Shown here one piece after another: positions 48,781-60,655 of a DNA stretch of 64,000 nt; position 1 is the stretch's first letter, and each line of letters starts with the position of its first letter. Made by a program: the position numbers and the translations under genes. The notes under the pieces are model-generated. The model did not search any database and was not told the DNA's origin. It saw only the letters and a list, made by a program, of their open reading frames with translations. The stretch covers positions 1 to 64,000 of the forward strand of contig VWZX01002966.1 of the NCBI GenBank assembly GCA_013399015.1, in the 5' to 3' direction. Source of the DNA: Galbula dea (Eukaryota > Chordata > Aves > Piciformes > Galbulidae).

Positions 48781-48802
48781 GGAATTCCGAATTTTCGGAG
48801 GA

Positions 48803-51800
48803 TTCCACCTTAACTGTAAATGATTAAAAACTGTTGATTCAGAGGGTGCCACAAAGCCCAGTCTCTCATTTATCCCTGGGAGGAAAATGCTTTCTAAAAA
48901 TGGGTAGCAGATGATATTCTTTATTTCCTGGTTTTGGAGAAATATTTTGTTTATTTACATAGCTTTTCTTTAAAAACTAAACACATTTCACATCTGGAGG
49001 TGTAGGTGCCTTTTCAAGTGAGTGTGCTATAGAGGCAGATATGGATACAATTGGTCCAGCTCAGGTTTAGAGTCTAATATAATTTCTCATTCCCTTCCTC
49101 TTACTAGTATTCCTGCACTGTGAACCTTACCTTTTCCTCCCCCTTTTTACTCTCATTCTTCTCCCTTCCTTCTCCACTGTTTTCTCCTAAAATCTCCTCC
49201 ACTTCACAGGTACCTAATAACTTTAATTTTACTCATAAAAGTCCAAGCTTGTATTTGTCTCAGCTTTTTCTGGGCTCTTTTGCCTCACATTTGCCTGTGA
49301 ATCTGTTGTATTTATTAAAGACCAGAAGAAACTTGCCAGACTTTCCTAATTACACCTGTTGACCTTATAAAGAGTTTTCTTCTGTTTTCAAATCTATTGA
49401 CATACTGAATTTATCCACAAGATTTGTATCTTGTGTGTGTACTCTCCTGCCTTGGGAAGATACTATAAAGGTTAGAGATATCTTTAAAACTTAATTACAA
49501 GTATCAAGAGGAAGATGTAGTGATCAAACCTTTCAGCTTGCTGGGCATGTAGGTAAGATGTGATAGATGACAAACACTAAAACGAGAGATGACACAGTTC
49601 ATTCAGGCAAATTTAAACACTGTAGGATGATGTGTACAAAAATGACCATTTTCTAGAGCCACAGTGGTGATTTATGAACTTAGTGACTTCTAAAATGAGA
49701 AGCTTTCATGGGAAGTTGCCTTTAGTCCTCTAAAAAAGTGAATAGCTGACAGATGGAACAAGCCAAAGATGTCTGCTGTCACCACAGGTGAGCATTTACT
49801 TAACTTTTATGTAGTGGACAAAACAAAACCCCCTCAATATTGCCTTAGAGTGCTTTGTGCGACATCAGTTGTATCAAATCTGTTTAATTTTCCTGAACTC
49901 ATAGCTCTTTGGTGAAGTTTTAAAACAGTGCTTCAATGTATTTTCTCAGTATCTATGTAAAAAGGTGTGGTTAATTTGGCTAAAATGGAGTTTCAGTATG
50001 TGTGAAGGAATAACATTAATAGAAGAAAAAATAAATTTAAAAAGATATATTAAATTTCTAGATTGGCTTCAAAGAGACTTAGAATTACAGGGAAGAAGAA
50101 GTCTCAAATAAAACTTTGACCAGTTTGACTTGACTTAAAAATTGGCAGTTCATCTTGCTTCATAGACTTTGTATAATTTGATCTTGAGCAGAAGAGCTTT
50201 CATTCTTGATAGAAACTAATTGTATGTTTGGTCAAATCATAGTGTTGAAATTAGCAATGCACAGGAGAGATAATACAGGGAAAAACATACTGTCTTAATG
50301 GGCTATAAACCTTCTGAGTGAAGCACTTGTTTCAAACCAATGAGATGTAAAATCATCTTTACTATCTATGATTCAAGTATACCCCTGAAAGTTATAATTT
50401 ATACTCTAAATAAAAAGACTGTAGAGACTGATAATTACACTCTGATGCTGCATAATGTCTCCCACTGTGTCAGCAGGGTCAGACAATGTTCTTAGGCTGC
50501 TCAGGAGCTGTAAAAGCTTCCTAGATAGAGGCATGTGTGCCTCGTGTCATTTGCTAATAACCTCCTTGAAGTCAGTTCTCTAGAGCAGCAAGATGCTGTA
50601 AAAGGTTCTAAGCAATGTGCTTGTTTCAGTAACACAATAGTAAGCCTTAGAGTGTCCAGGACAGTATGGATTACAGCTGAGATAAATTACCAAATTTTGG
50701 TGCCAAGGATTTATGTGTAAAGTTTTTAATAAGTGCTTTTGAAGGAAAGTCAGATTTCATCTTTTAATATAAATCTTTGAAATATGCCTTTTTTTTTTCC
50801 TTAAGAGCACATGTTGTAAATTAATGTGGTTTCCATCTTTGGGATTTTTTTACTGCACACTTCACTTCCACAGTGTACACAGAGATCTGATCTCAGCTCT
50901 GTTTGCTCTGAAGATACTGTAAGTTTTGCCAATGACTTTGTCAAAGAAAAGCTCTTTGCCCAGTAATTGCTTGTAATATGCAGATATAAGTATCTATAAT
51001 AATATGTGCTGTATTTCAAAAAGAGAATGTAAAGTCATACTACTGAGGAACTCTGGGGCCTCGATTCTCATTTGTACTACACTTTCCTTTTATATTGATT
51101 AGCTCTGGGAATGTAAAGCCCTCTTGAAATGGTACAGGTAGAAACTTGGGTCGCTTCAAGGTTGCTTCACTGTGACACAAGTTAAAGAAGCCTTTGTGCA
51201 CCAGAGGTCTAGCTCCTAGAAATAGCTCTTGCCACATTCCTTCCTTGGTGTACCCTTCTATAGCTTTTTAGAATGTATTCTTTAGGCTCTGTGTGCTTCA
51301 GGTACCTGTGCTTCCAGTTGTGAAGATCTCTTAGGTAATGTGACAGAATAAGAAAGTAAAAGAAAAATCTGTTTGGAATACCTTATATAAATTTGGAAAT
51401 AATTTAAGAATTGTCTTCAAATCCTCTTCTTCTGTAAATAGCAGTATGATATTTAAGACTATGTGTTACAGAAAAAGTACTGGCTATACAGCACAGAAGC
51501 CTTTATGATATTAAGTCTATTCTGTGCTCTTGCATCAGGTTAAGATAGTCTTAGCTTACCTAATTAACAGCCACCCTTATCCAGAAGGATCTGTTGATAT
51601 TTCAGTTCTTTGGATATGCTTTCAGCTGTGTGGAGAGGCTTAACTCCGACAGTAACTCAAAAAATATTGTTTTAAAAGAAAAAAAAAATTCTGAGCTGTA
51701 AACTACTGCTGCTTTTGCACTGTATGAAAGAAGATTTCCAAGGATACACAGGAGCATTACCTCCTCTGTCAGGTAGTAGCATGCCCAGCCCTCCTGCTTT

Positions 51801-54800
51801 CCAGTCACTATTACACTGGAGCATAGTTTGGGTGGAGGATAGCTGCTCCTTGTGACTGAATTGCTGACTGTGGTAGTGTAAAATGAGCTCTATCACCACT
51901 TTCCTACATATTTGAGGCAGAGTGGATATCATCCTGAAGAGGGCTCATGGTCAAATGGAAAAAAGTTCTAGCTGAGATGTTCAAAAATAAGTGGCAGACA
52001 TACGTAAACTGAAATTGTTTGGTAAACCCCATAAATGAGTGTGAAGATCTTCACTAGTTTAGTTGTAGAAATAAGAACTTAAACAGACATATCCTTTGGG
52101 TTTTCCGTCCTCTGTTTTGGAAATATTATTTGGCACACTGAAACAGGATGAAGCTTGTACTGCCTCTAAAAAAATTTAAATGTACAGTGTTGAAGGTCAA
52201 CATTCTAGAAATGTTGAAATACCAGTTAAGATATCCTGCCCTCTGGAATATTCAAAGACATTTAGAAAGACTACTGCACAAGAATTATACCTGTTGCCAC
52301 TCCTCTGACACACATCTAGTTCTGGCATTGCTTTCACCCTCCAAAGGTGTATTTTTGAGTCTATCTGTAAAGTGAAACAAGTTTATTTAAACAAATAAAC
52401 TGCTGTCTTCAGAGAAAGATTTGCAAGAGTAAAATCAAACTGAGGGCAAGAAAAACAAAATCCTCATCTCAGACTTTTGTGTAGCATGTTTCAGTCTGAG
52501 CCAATCTCAATATTTGTGTGTGCCTAAGACTGACAATACTGATTAGGCATAGTCCTGAGACTGGAGAAAACGGAGATGAGTGTTTGTATTGAGTCCTTCT
52601 CCTTATCTTGTACTATTGCAGAGAGAGAGAAATGATAACAAAATTACTTCCTGAAAAGTGGCTCTGGCAGATGCATCACCTCTGCAGAGTTTCTGATCTA
52701 AGGCCACTAATCTAATTGCTGGAAAATACAGGATCTCAGGGCCACCTCACAGGCATGTCAGTACACTTGTCTTTCATTTTGATACAGCTCTACTTGGCTT
52801 CTTCCTTTCCCTGGCACCCCAAGTGGAGAAATCTGGCAAGATGGCTAACCCAGGGAGGTGGTTATTGTTTTCCCTTGTAAGTTTAGTTAAGGAGGGAATC
52901 TGCTCACCACTGAATTATTTGGATGCCCTTTTTAACTCAGTTATTTGTTCTCTGAGAGTAAGAAAGCACACAAAGTAAATGAAAAAGCTGATGGCATGAA
53001 ATTAAGAAATCCACATCCACTTACACTATTTTTTATTCTTTTATAAATAAAGTAAATTGGGATCATTTTTCTACTTTTCTGTAGTGGAATTCTGGTATTG
53101 CAGATGTATTTAAGAGCTTTGAGTAAGTGTTGCTTATCAAGAAAGCACTGATCCCACAAACTTTTGATGAATGAAAAAATCACTTGATCTTCTTGGGTTC
53201 TTTGGAATGCCTTCAGACTGAGTAAAAAGGGCTGGACTGGTCTTAAAAATGTAGTATCTCTTCTGTATACATTCCCATTTCTTTGGTTTTTCTAGCTGAG
53301 TGGATTTTGACTAAAACTGTAAAAAATATACTATTAATATCCAAATTCTATCAAGGAAAATGTTGCTGAAGTACAAACTGTATCAGATCACACCTCTAGA
53401 CTCTTGTTTCTAATTTATTTCTTGTCAACAACACAAAATGTATCTGACATCTTTGTTTAATGTTCACACATCTGAAACTGCTGCTGTGGCTCTTTCCAAC
53501 ATGCACTGGAGTTAAGTTACAGTGACATTAACGGAATTTTACTTGCTTGTACCTTTGGCAATCGGACAAGAGAATTGATAAGAGAAAGTCTTTGCCAATC
53601 GTAGAGTAGTTTAGTAATGTTACAGGATAGTTCACGTAAGGTACATCTGTGAATCAGCAAATGAATGGTTGAATGAAGTATATTTGCATTAAAAAGAGAA
53701 ACAATGTATTTTTTAAAATTCACAGAATTATACAGGATCTTTTGGATGAAAGATGAAAGTTTTATTTCTATGCTGTAATTGTCAATTTATGTTTGAAGGA
53801 GTGCTTGTTAGAAGAGACTAATAGCTATACAAAAGAAATACAGCAGCTTTAAATTATGGTTTGTTTTTCAGAGCTTTAGTTGTTATTCTTCTAAAAGCAA
53901 GAATTGTCTTATAGTTTAAAAATGCAAAAGCATCTCTATTAGTAACAAAATCAACAACTTTAAATGTTGCATTTTGAAAAGCCAGAAAAATAATGCAGTC
54001 ATTGCTTCAAAGGCTTTTGTAACTTTCACAGTGCTGTAAACTGTCATTAACTCCAGTGGGAACTGAACATATTTTTTGTTGTTACTTTCCTTTTTAGAGT
54101 ATCTGAAGTGAATTGTGATCAGTGTTTACATCAAGAGGAAAGTTAGCTGGAAGTGAGGATGTAACTGAAACGCAGCAGTTTCAAAAAAAGATGTTTGTTT
54201 CTCCATCTGTGGAAAATAGTGAAAGTATGTATATTTAATTAAATGTAAGAAACAGTTATTTTAGTTTTTCACCAAATAAGGACTACTATAAAGTCACTTA
54301 AGGGCTTGAAAAATAAGACTTCATAAGTGCAGTTCTATTCAATTAGAAACAAATGATCTACAAATAGTGGGTTTGATGTAAACTGACAAATTACTTAGGC
54401 TGATTTGAGCATGAATGTTGGTGTGGGCAAACAGCTCAGCTGTATAAAAATGAAAATGTGCATATTTTCAATTTAAAATGAGATTTAGAGAGTATAGATA
54501 CCCTCCAGATTGAAGTGCACAAGATAAAATTTGAAACATATTTATGGAAAAAATGCAAATATTTTGTGCATGAATTATACCGTGGCTGTAACTCCATTGT
54601 TTATAGCTGAAATTTAAGATACGTGATACACCCAAAGTCAAAACAGTTGTGGGTGAATTTGAAATATTTCTTCATTCTGTAGAAGTATCAGATAGATACT
54701 GACAGTCAGCAAAGCAAGTCCTTGAGTTTCCAATCTATGACTAAGGCCATTGTTAGTTCAAGTCTTGCTCCACCAGTCGTTTTACCAGGAGCAAGGGCCA

Positions 54801-57204
54801 CACAAAACACCACCATCTGAAGATTTCCATTATGTAGCATCACCTCAAGGGTAATAAATGGAAATACAGAAAGGATGCCCATTTTTGTTGATTATTGTAG
54901 AAAATTTTAGAAGGATTAAAACAACTGTACTTGGTGAAATTACTTAAAGCTGAAATTGGTGTAACAGAGAATTCAAGCACTGTTAATTTATTTAGTTAAT
55001 TTTGAATTAGTAGAAACCTAAGGATAGCACTTTCTAGGAGACCCACAAATAGCAACACACAAGTTAAGAGTGTTTCTCTCTTTAGTTTAAGCAGTGATCT
55101 TAGCTAGAGATTTTAAAAAGAATATCTCTACTCTTTTTTCCACTGTATTTTATTTTTATGATTATTTGAGGGTAATCTAACATCCACATTAGCTTCACAT
55201 TTTTCTACAGTTGATTTGTGACCAAAAAAAAAGGAAACTGGGGAGATGTAAATTATATCTGAAGTATCTAAATGATATGACAAAAAGCAGTGGGACATCC
55301 AAATGAACCACATTTACCCACGTCAAAAAATCAGAGCAATAGTATTTATAATTGGCATAATGTTAACCCAGTTTCAGAGTGTAACTCAGTACAGATTTCA
55401 CTTCCTTTCTAAAAGGAACAGAAAATCCTTACCAGTATTAATGAAGTTATAGTACATTATGTACTTTTAGACAGGGAAAATATCCAAAAATTTGGGAGAG
55501 TCCTCCAAAGGGAAGTTACAATTACAGTTACATTTATTATCTTTTTTATGATCTCATTATGTAAATGTGAGAGATTGATGGAAATAATATTTTCCCTTAG
55601 AAAGGGAAAAACGTAGTCACTTTGTCATGCAGATGGGAGGTATCAGGGAAGCAGCCTTAACCATGGAAAGGAAATGGTTTCACTACATGGGGTAACATAA
55701 ATCATGCGTCTTCAAAATCAATTCCACTACAATTTTGTTGCCACTAGTTTCAGAATCTAGGAAAAATAACCCATAAATAAATAAAAATGTGTTTGTTTTT
55801 TACCTTGGGGATATAGAATGGATTAAATTAATTTAATTAGATTAATCTGATGCTTAAGTGGAAAACATCTTCCTGGTAGAGTAAACAAACAGGAAGGCTA
55901 AACTCCTGAAACTTTGTTAAAGTCCAAGTTAAGCTACTTCAAATTTCCCTTTGATTCCTTGAGAAAGAAGAGAAGAAAAAAAAAAGGCAAAGACAAAACA
56001 TAAAATATACCATTCTCCATGACCACAGAGACTAATGGATTTTCCTTAACTGTTCAGGGTTGTCACCCTTTCATATCATCTTTTTTCTTCAGATTCAGTA
56101 TGTATTCAGTTTTGCAATTTACTTTTTTTAGTATCACAGTCACATCAGCTATTGACTGTCTTCCTCTCCAGTAGACACATGCAAGATGATGCTGAATGTC
56201 AATGTTTAACATGACTGAAGGTTTTCCAGACAGGAGAAAATGCTGTCAGAATGCCTGTTATGACTAGATCATGAAATTAGTGGTTTTTTGTGAAAGCAGA
56301 AGGAGAAAAATGTGAATATAACAACAAAGACATCATGCTCAGTATGTATGAAATCTTCCTTACTTATTTCTTATATCTGAAGCTGAGATATCATCCAGAA
56401 TAAGAATCCCACATTGGTTGTAATCTTTGTATGTATTTGCAATTTAAAGTTTCATGGGTTTTTAGTATTAATGAGAAACAAATGACAAAACAGTTTTGTG
56501 TTTGCATACATAAAAAAAAGGACTTCATCCCTGAAAGCAGAATTAGGGTGATTTTCATTGTCTAACCTACTTTAGGTGCTTGGTTTGTTTATATATCTGA
56601 TTTTGCCTGCTTGAAATCAGCTCTAAAAGAAACTTACTGTGTTCTGATTTCGCTATTAAATCTGGAACAGGATAAGCAATCTGTGCTGGGAAAGGTTATT
56701 TCCTGCAGAAATAATGAAGCAATAGGAACATTGCTGTCTTTTTTTTTTTTCCTTATCTTTTTAAAAGAGGATTTGAATATATCCAGTGGTTTGAAAAGAT
56801 CATGTGCTGAAGTTTCTGTGAAAAGTCCCATGAGGAGTTAGACGCTTATTTTTTGATTTGAAAATGCCAGCTCAAGTTCATGTATTTGATCTATGGATAA
56901 GAAATCATATTAAATGCAGAGTAATTTCACTCAGGACAGCAGGAACAGTCCACACCTAACTCACTGCAAGCAACAGGAGGTACAAAAGAGGAAAGATAAT
57001 GATTCAAACTTATCATTTAGGAGTATTGATGGTACTGCCTGCTTAAGAAACAGCTCTGAAACATTTCTGTGAGAATCCTTTCACATGTAGTTTTTCTCAA
57101 TAGATTACTCACAGTCCCACTGCTGTTATTTGGTACAGTTTTTCATTTCTATTCCTTCTTTTTCGTGTGTCCTTTTCTCTGGATAAATTTATCTTGGACT
57201 TTGC
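48803..57204. other. Non-coding, no gene recognised
   Basis: AT-rich, CpG-poor sequence. The longest open frames are under 90 codons (for example 51672-51932 - and 52941-53183 -) and match nothing I know. Two near-identical 12-mers, ctttggcaatcg and ctttgccaatcg, lie at about 53553 and 53588. No repeat family, RNA gene or promoter is seen. Confidence 0.6.
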
Positions 57205-57280
57205 CTTTTAGTGAGGATATTAGTGGTTAGGATTCAGTGCTCTCACCACTGCAGCCCGGGTTCGATTCCCAGTTAGGGAA
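57205..57280 (+). pseudogene. tRNA-Glu(CTC)-like sequence (SINE head)
   Basis: From 57221 the sequence matches vertebrate tRNA-Glu: TAGTGGTTAGGATTC, then anticodon stem CAGTG, loop CTCTCAC with anticodon CTC at 57241-57243 or overlapping it, stem CACTG, GCCCGGGTTCGATTCCC, and acceptor 3' half ending AGGGAA at 57280. The 5' acceptor side (57205-57220) is badly worn and seems to carry extra bases, and no CCA follows. It is therefore not an intact tRNA gene but the head of the chimera. Confidence 0.85.
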
Positions 57281-57379
57281 GCTTTGTTGTGACCTAGTCT
57301 AGGGAATCCTGCTCTGGCAGGGGGTTGGACTAGATTTTTTGATGACCCTTCCACCCCCTGACATTCTGTGATTCTGTGA
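57205..57379 (+). mobile_element. tRNA-Glu/CR1 chimeric SINE
   Basis: A ~75-bp tRNA-Glu-like head (57205-57280) runs directly into a CR1 3' tail (57281-57379). The tail reads GTGACCTAGTCTAGGGAATC, GGCAGGGGGTTGGACTAGA, GACCCTTCCACCCCCTGAC and ATTCTGTGATTCTGTG, and aligns with the CR1 3' end at 16959-17131 from its TGTGACC segment onward. The head keeps the tRNA internal promoter words, TAGTGGTTAGG (A box) and GGTTCGATTCC (B box). RNA made by polymerase III from such a head could use the CR1 reverse transcriptase through its CR1 tail, as in other tail-sharing SINEs. A zebra finch element of this build, TguSINE1, is known; whether this is the same family needs comparison. A one-off template-switch product is the alternative. 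Confidence 0.85.
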
Positions 57380-58261
57380 TGCTATTTTTTTCTGAACAAT
57401 TCTACTTCTTTACAAAATTTGTTGAATGGTGTCTGTCAAGTCCCTACCAGCTATGCCTCAGGGGTTATGGTTACATGGATCCATCTGAACATGTAGAAGA
57501 TGCTCTGATTTCAAGGAGTCTTAAAAAGCCTTTGCAGATCTTTGTCAAAGATTCTGTTGTATACTAAAAGTTAACTTTAAGTTGACTATCACAGAATAAT
57601 AAGTATTGCCACTGTGGGAATGTCCATCTCAGTAACAGCTCATCTGTTCTTCTGCCCAAGGTGTCTTGACATTAGCACAAGTGTTTATGCAGTGAAATCA
57701 CAGTTATTGACCAGTTCTGGATAACAAATTTGCAGTCTTGTGAACTCCTCATCAATACTGTTAGACTGAATTCTTCTAAACCACACAACTTGTACGTGAT
57801 AGTGTTGGCCTGTGGAATTGGTAGAAAGGCAAATTAGGGTCCTTCTGTTCCTTATTGCTGCACAATACTGGTGAGAAGTGTTTGGCAGTAGAGCTCTAAG
57901 GGCAAGTATTCATTGTCTTAACAAAAAGGGTCATGGCTTTACTGAGAATCAGCATAGATACACAGGTACCTTGTTCATCTTTGTAAAGCAGGAAGGAAAG
58001 GACAATTGCTTTTCAGTGTTGTGTAGAGAATAATAAATGCAGACTTAAATAGATAAAATTGCAGTTGATGTGTTTATGAAAGTACTGAAACTGCCATGAT
58101 TAGTGTTTAGAAGGCTAAAAATTATTTAGGCTCTGCTAAATCAAAATATATTTACCAATTTATTTGCAAAGCAGTATGTTTTATCTAAATACTGCAATTG
58201 GAATATTCTGTCATTCTTGTCAATTTGCTAGATTCTGTCACGTTGCTGAGTGTTTCTTCAG
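57380..58261. other. Non-coding, no gene recognised
   Basis: AT-rich. The 63-codon frame at 57376-57567 has no recognisable domain. Confidence 0.6.
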
Positions 58262-58363
58262 GGGATGATTTAGGGGTAAGAGTAGTGTAGGGCTATCGGT
58301 TAGACTAGATGATCTTGAGGGTCCTTTCCAACCGTAATGATTCTGTGATTCTGTGATTCTGTG
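58262..58363 (+). mobile_element. CR1 LINE 3' end
   Basis: A short 5'-truncated CR1: GGGATGATTTAGGGGTAAG, TGTAGGGCTATCGGTTAG, ACTAGATGATCTTGAGGG, TCCTTTCCAACCGTAATG and three perfect ATTCTGTG units at 58340-58363. The last ~55 bp are nearly identical to the copy at 1-64. Intact terminal repeats suggest it is younger than the pieces at 6850 and 42401. Confidence 0.92.
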
Positions 58364-60529
58364 AACAGTGACAAAAACAAACTGCAGCTCTCTTAGAGAC
58401 TCCTGTTATATTTGAGCTTTTGCCTGATTGAAAGAGCTAAGAGAATAAATCATGTGAACCTTCATCTAAACCTGGTTATTTTGTCTCACAAACATATTTT
58501 GTATTCTAATATGCAAATATAAACCTTTGTGTTGCTGCTGATGGTAGCTGGCTCAGATGCACTAGCAAAGACAGTTGTAGGCACAAGACTCAGATTCTAA
58601 CAATGGATTGTGACTTCGTCAAATCTGAAGTAGCACACCCCTGGTTATCATTTTGTTATAGCCAGCTCCTAGGTAAAGAATGCCCAACTTTATGGCCCTG
58701 TTTAGAATCCCTTATTTCTTTTAGGAGAGATGTAGAGCAAAGAATTAGAAGACTTATATCTGTGGTTATAGGAGCCCACAAACTACGTGCTGCCTTGGGC
58801 TAACCCTGGGCCAGGACTCCAGGTTCATATTTAAGTAACTGGCCAGCCTTGATTACCTGTCTGCTTAGTCACATCCTTTACAGCTGTGGCAGCATTCACA
58901 AAGTTTGTCATGCAGCTCTTGTTTTTTCTGGTACAGGGGAGAAGCTGGGAGTCCTAATGGCTCAATGCAGCTGGGTTTCCCCAAAAAACTTATTTTATGG
59001 TCCTGCTATTTCAGATTGTCAGGCCAATTCTACATCTGGAACCTACTGAAGATGAGTTGACCTTTATGTTAGTCAAGGCATATAAATTCTTTCTCCATGT
59101 AACCACCTTTTCATTTCAGGCCCTAATAAGGGGGTAGACATTGCAATAATAGTGATTCTCTTTGAATTGGGACTGCCTAGCTATGCTATTTGATTAAGGC
59201 AGCTAACTCCTGCATCTGACAAAATTTTTCTATTGCAATCAAATTAAACAGGGATGTTACCAGCCAAAGAATATGTGAGCAGTCAGAAGGAAGTATGGCA
59301 AATTCTGAGAAATTGCACTCATTTCTGTAAATCTGAATTTTTGCAGGACATCTTCAGTGTGGGCAGAAATAGAACTGCATGTGCCTACATCTAGAATACC
59401 ATGTACTACCTCCAGTTAAAAAAAAAAGTCTCTTACAAAACCTGCTGTCCCTTAATAACTATAAATAGTGATAACAATAAAAAGCTTGGTGTAATTATGC
59501 TTGATCCTATTCAAAGCTTCTTTCTGTTAACAGAAACATGAACGTTTTGATAGCTGCAAGAATACAGTGGTTTAGTAGGGAAATTTTCTTTCACAAGCAT
59601 TGCTAAGGAGGAGAAATAAGTCAATAAAAAAGGAGGACGTATTAGGAATTTCAACCACAGAAGTCAACACTTGAGTATTCAGCCCCAGGAAATTCAAAGA
59701 AGGGGGTATCTACTGTGAATTTAAGAACACTGTGGTTGCACTGTAGTTTATATCTTGTGGCATTCAAGTAATCTAGTTAGAAACTGTTTTCTGTGCTTAA
59801 CAAAAAAAAAAAAAGTTTTGCTTTGTAGAGTTTAGAGCATTAAGATCCGTGAACAATAGCATGGTTTAATCAAGTTTTACAATTAACTCAGGATTATTCC
59901 AAAAGCTCCCAGTGTTTCGGCAATGTTACCCCTTTCTCATCTGCTCCCGCAGTCCTCATGCCATTTTCTCTAGTCTCATCTGATGCATGCAGAAGTCACC
60001 AGAGTGATCACCATTAGTCTGGTCACAGCTTTCTTCACTGGTGAAACTGGTTTTTAGTATGAACTTAAGTTTTTGAGAAAATTAATACCTAATCTCAGCT
60101 GTAACCTTTTGATATTAACAGGAGTCATTCTACCAAAGCAATTCTGAGATTATATTTTTAACATTCTTATAGTCTCAAAAACATCTGTATTTTTGCCTTT
60201 TGGTTTTTCTTATTGCAAAGCCAAAGGTGTGTGATGATTTATGCTTCATGTAGAATACATTTGAATCCCATGCATCTGGATATCAAAATATACATGTTGT
60301 ATGGTTAATAGCACTGTTGTTCTATTTAGATACCCTTTAATTTCTTCAGTTGTCTTTATCTTGCAGCATTTCTAGTGAGTATCTCTTCTCAAACCTTCTC
60401 AGATGCTTTGGTCAGAGATATTTGCAAACTTTGGTAGTACCTTTAGCAAAAGCACTGATCTTAAAGAAATGCCATTTAACTGTTAAAGTGCTTACAATAA
60501 GTATACAGTCCAACACATTTATAATCCAT
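58364..60529. other. Non-coding, no gene recognised
   Basis: AT-rich, with an A13 run at 59802-59814. Frames at 58603-58803 and 58849-59049 (66 codons each) are unrecognised. Confidence 0.65.
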
Positions 60530-60655
60530 ATTTTGTGGGGTTTGGGTGGTTCTTTTGGTGTGGTAAGGTTTTTTTTGTTCTTTGTTTGGGGGTTTTTCCT
60601 TTGTTCTTTGTCTGTTTGGGGTTTTTTGTTTGTTTGCATTTTTTTGAGTTTACAT
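60530..60655 (+). repeat. G/T-rich low-complexity tract
   Basis: Runs of T alternate with GGGG or GGGGG (for example TTTGGGGG and TTTGGGG), with almost no A or C on this strand. It explains the Phe/Leu/Gly-rich frame at 60350-60661 and the Lys/Pro-rich one on the other strand, neither of which is a gene. Confidence 0.8.

Noticed and set aside
53721..53760. CACAGAATTATACAGGATC resembling a minus-strand CR1 terminus
   Set aside because: The match stops after about 20 bases; no 'tccaac' or 'ggttggac' segment follows.
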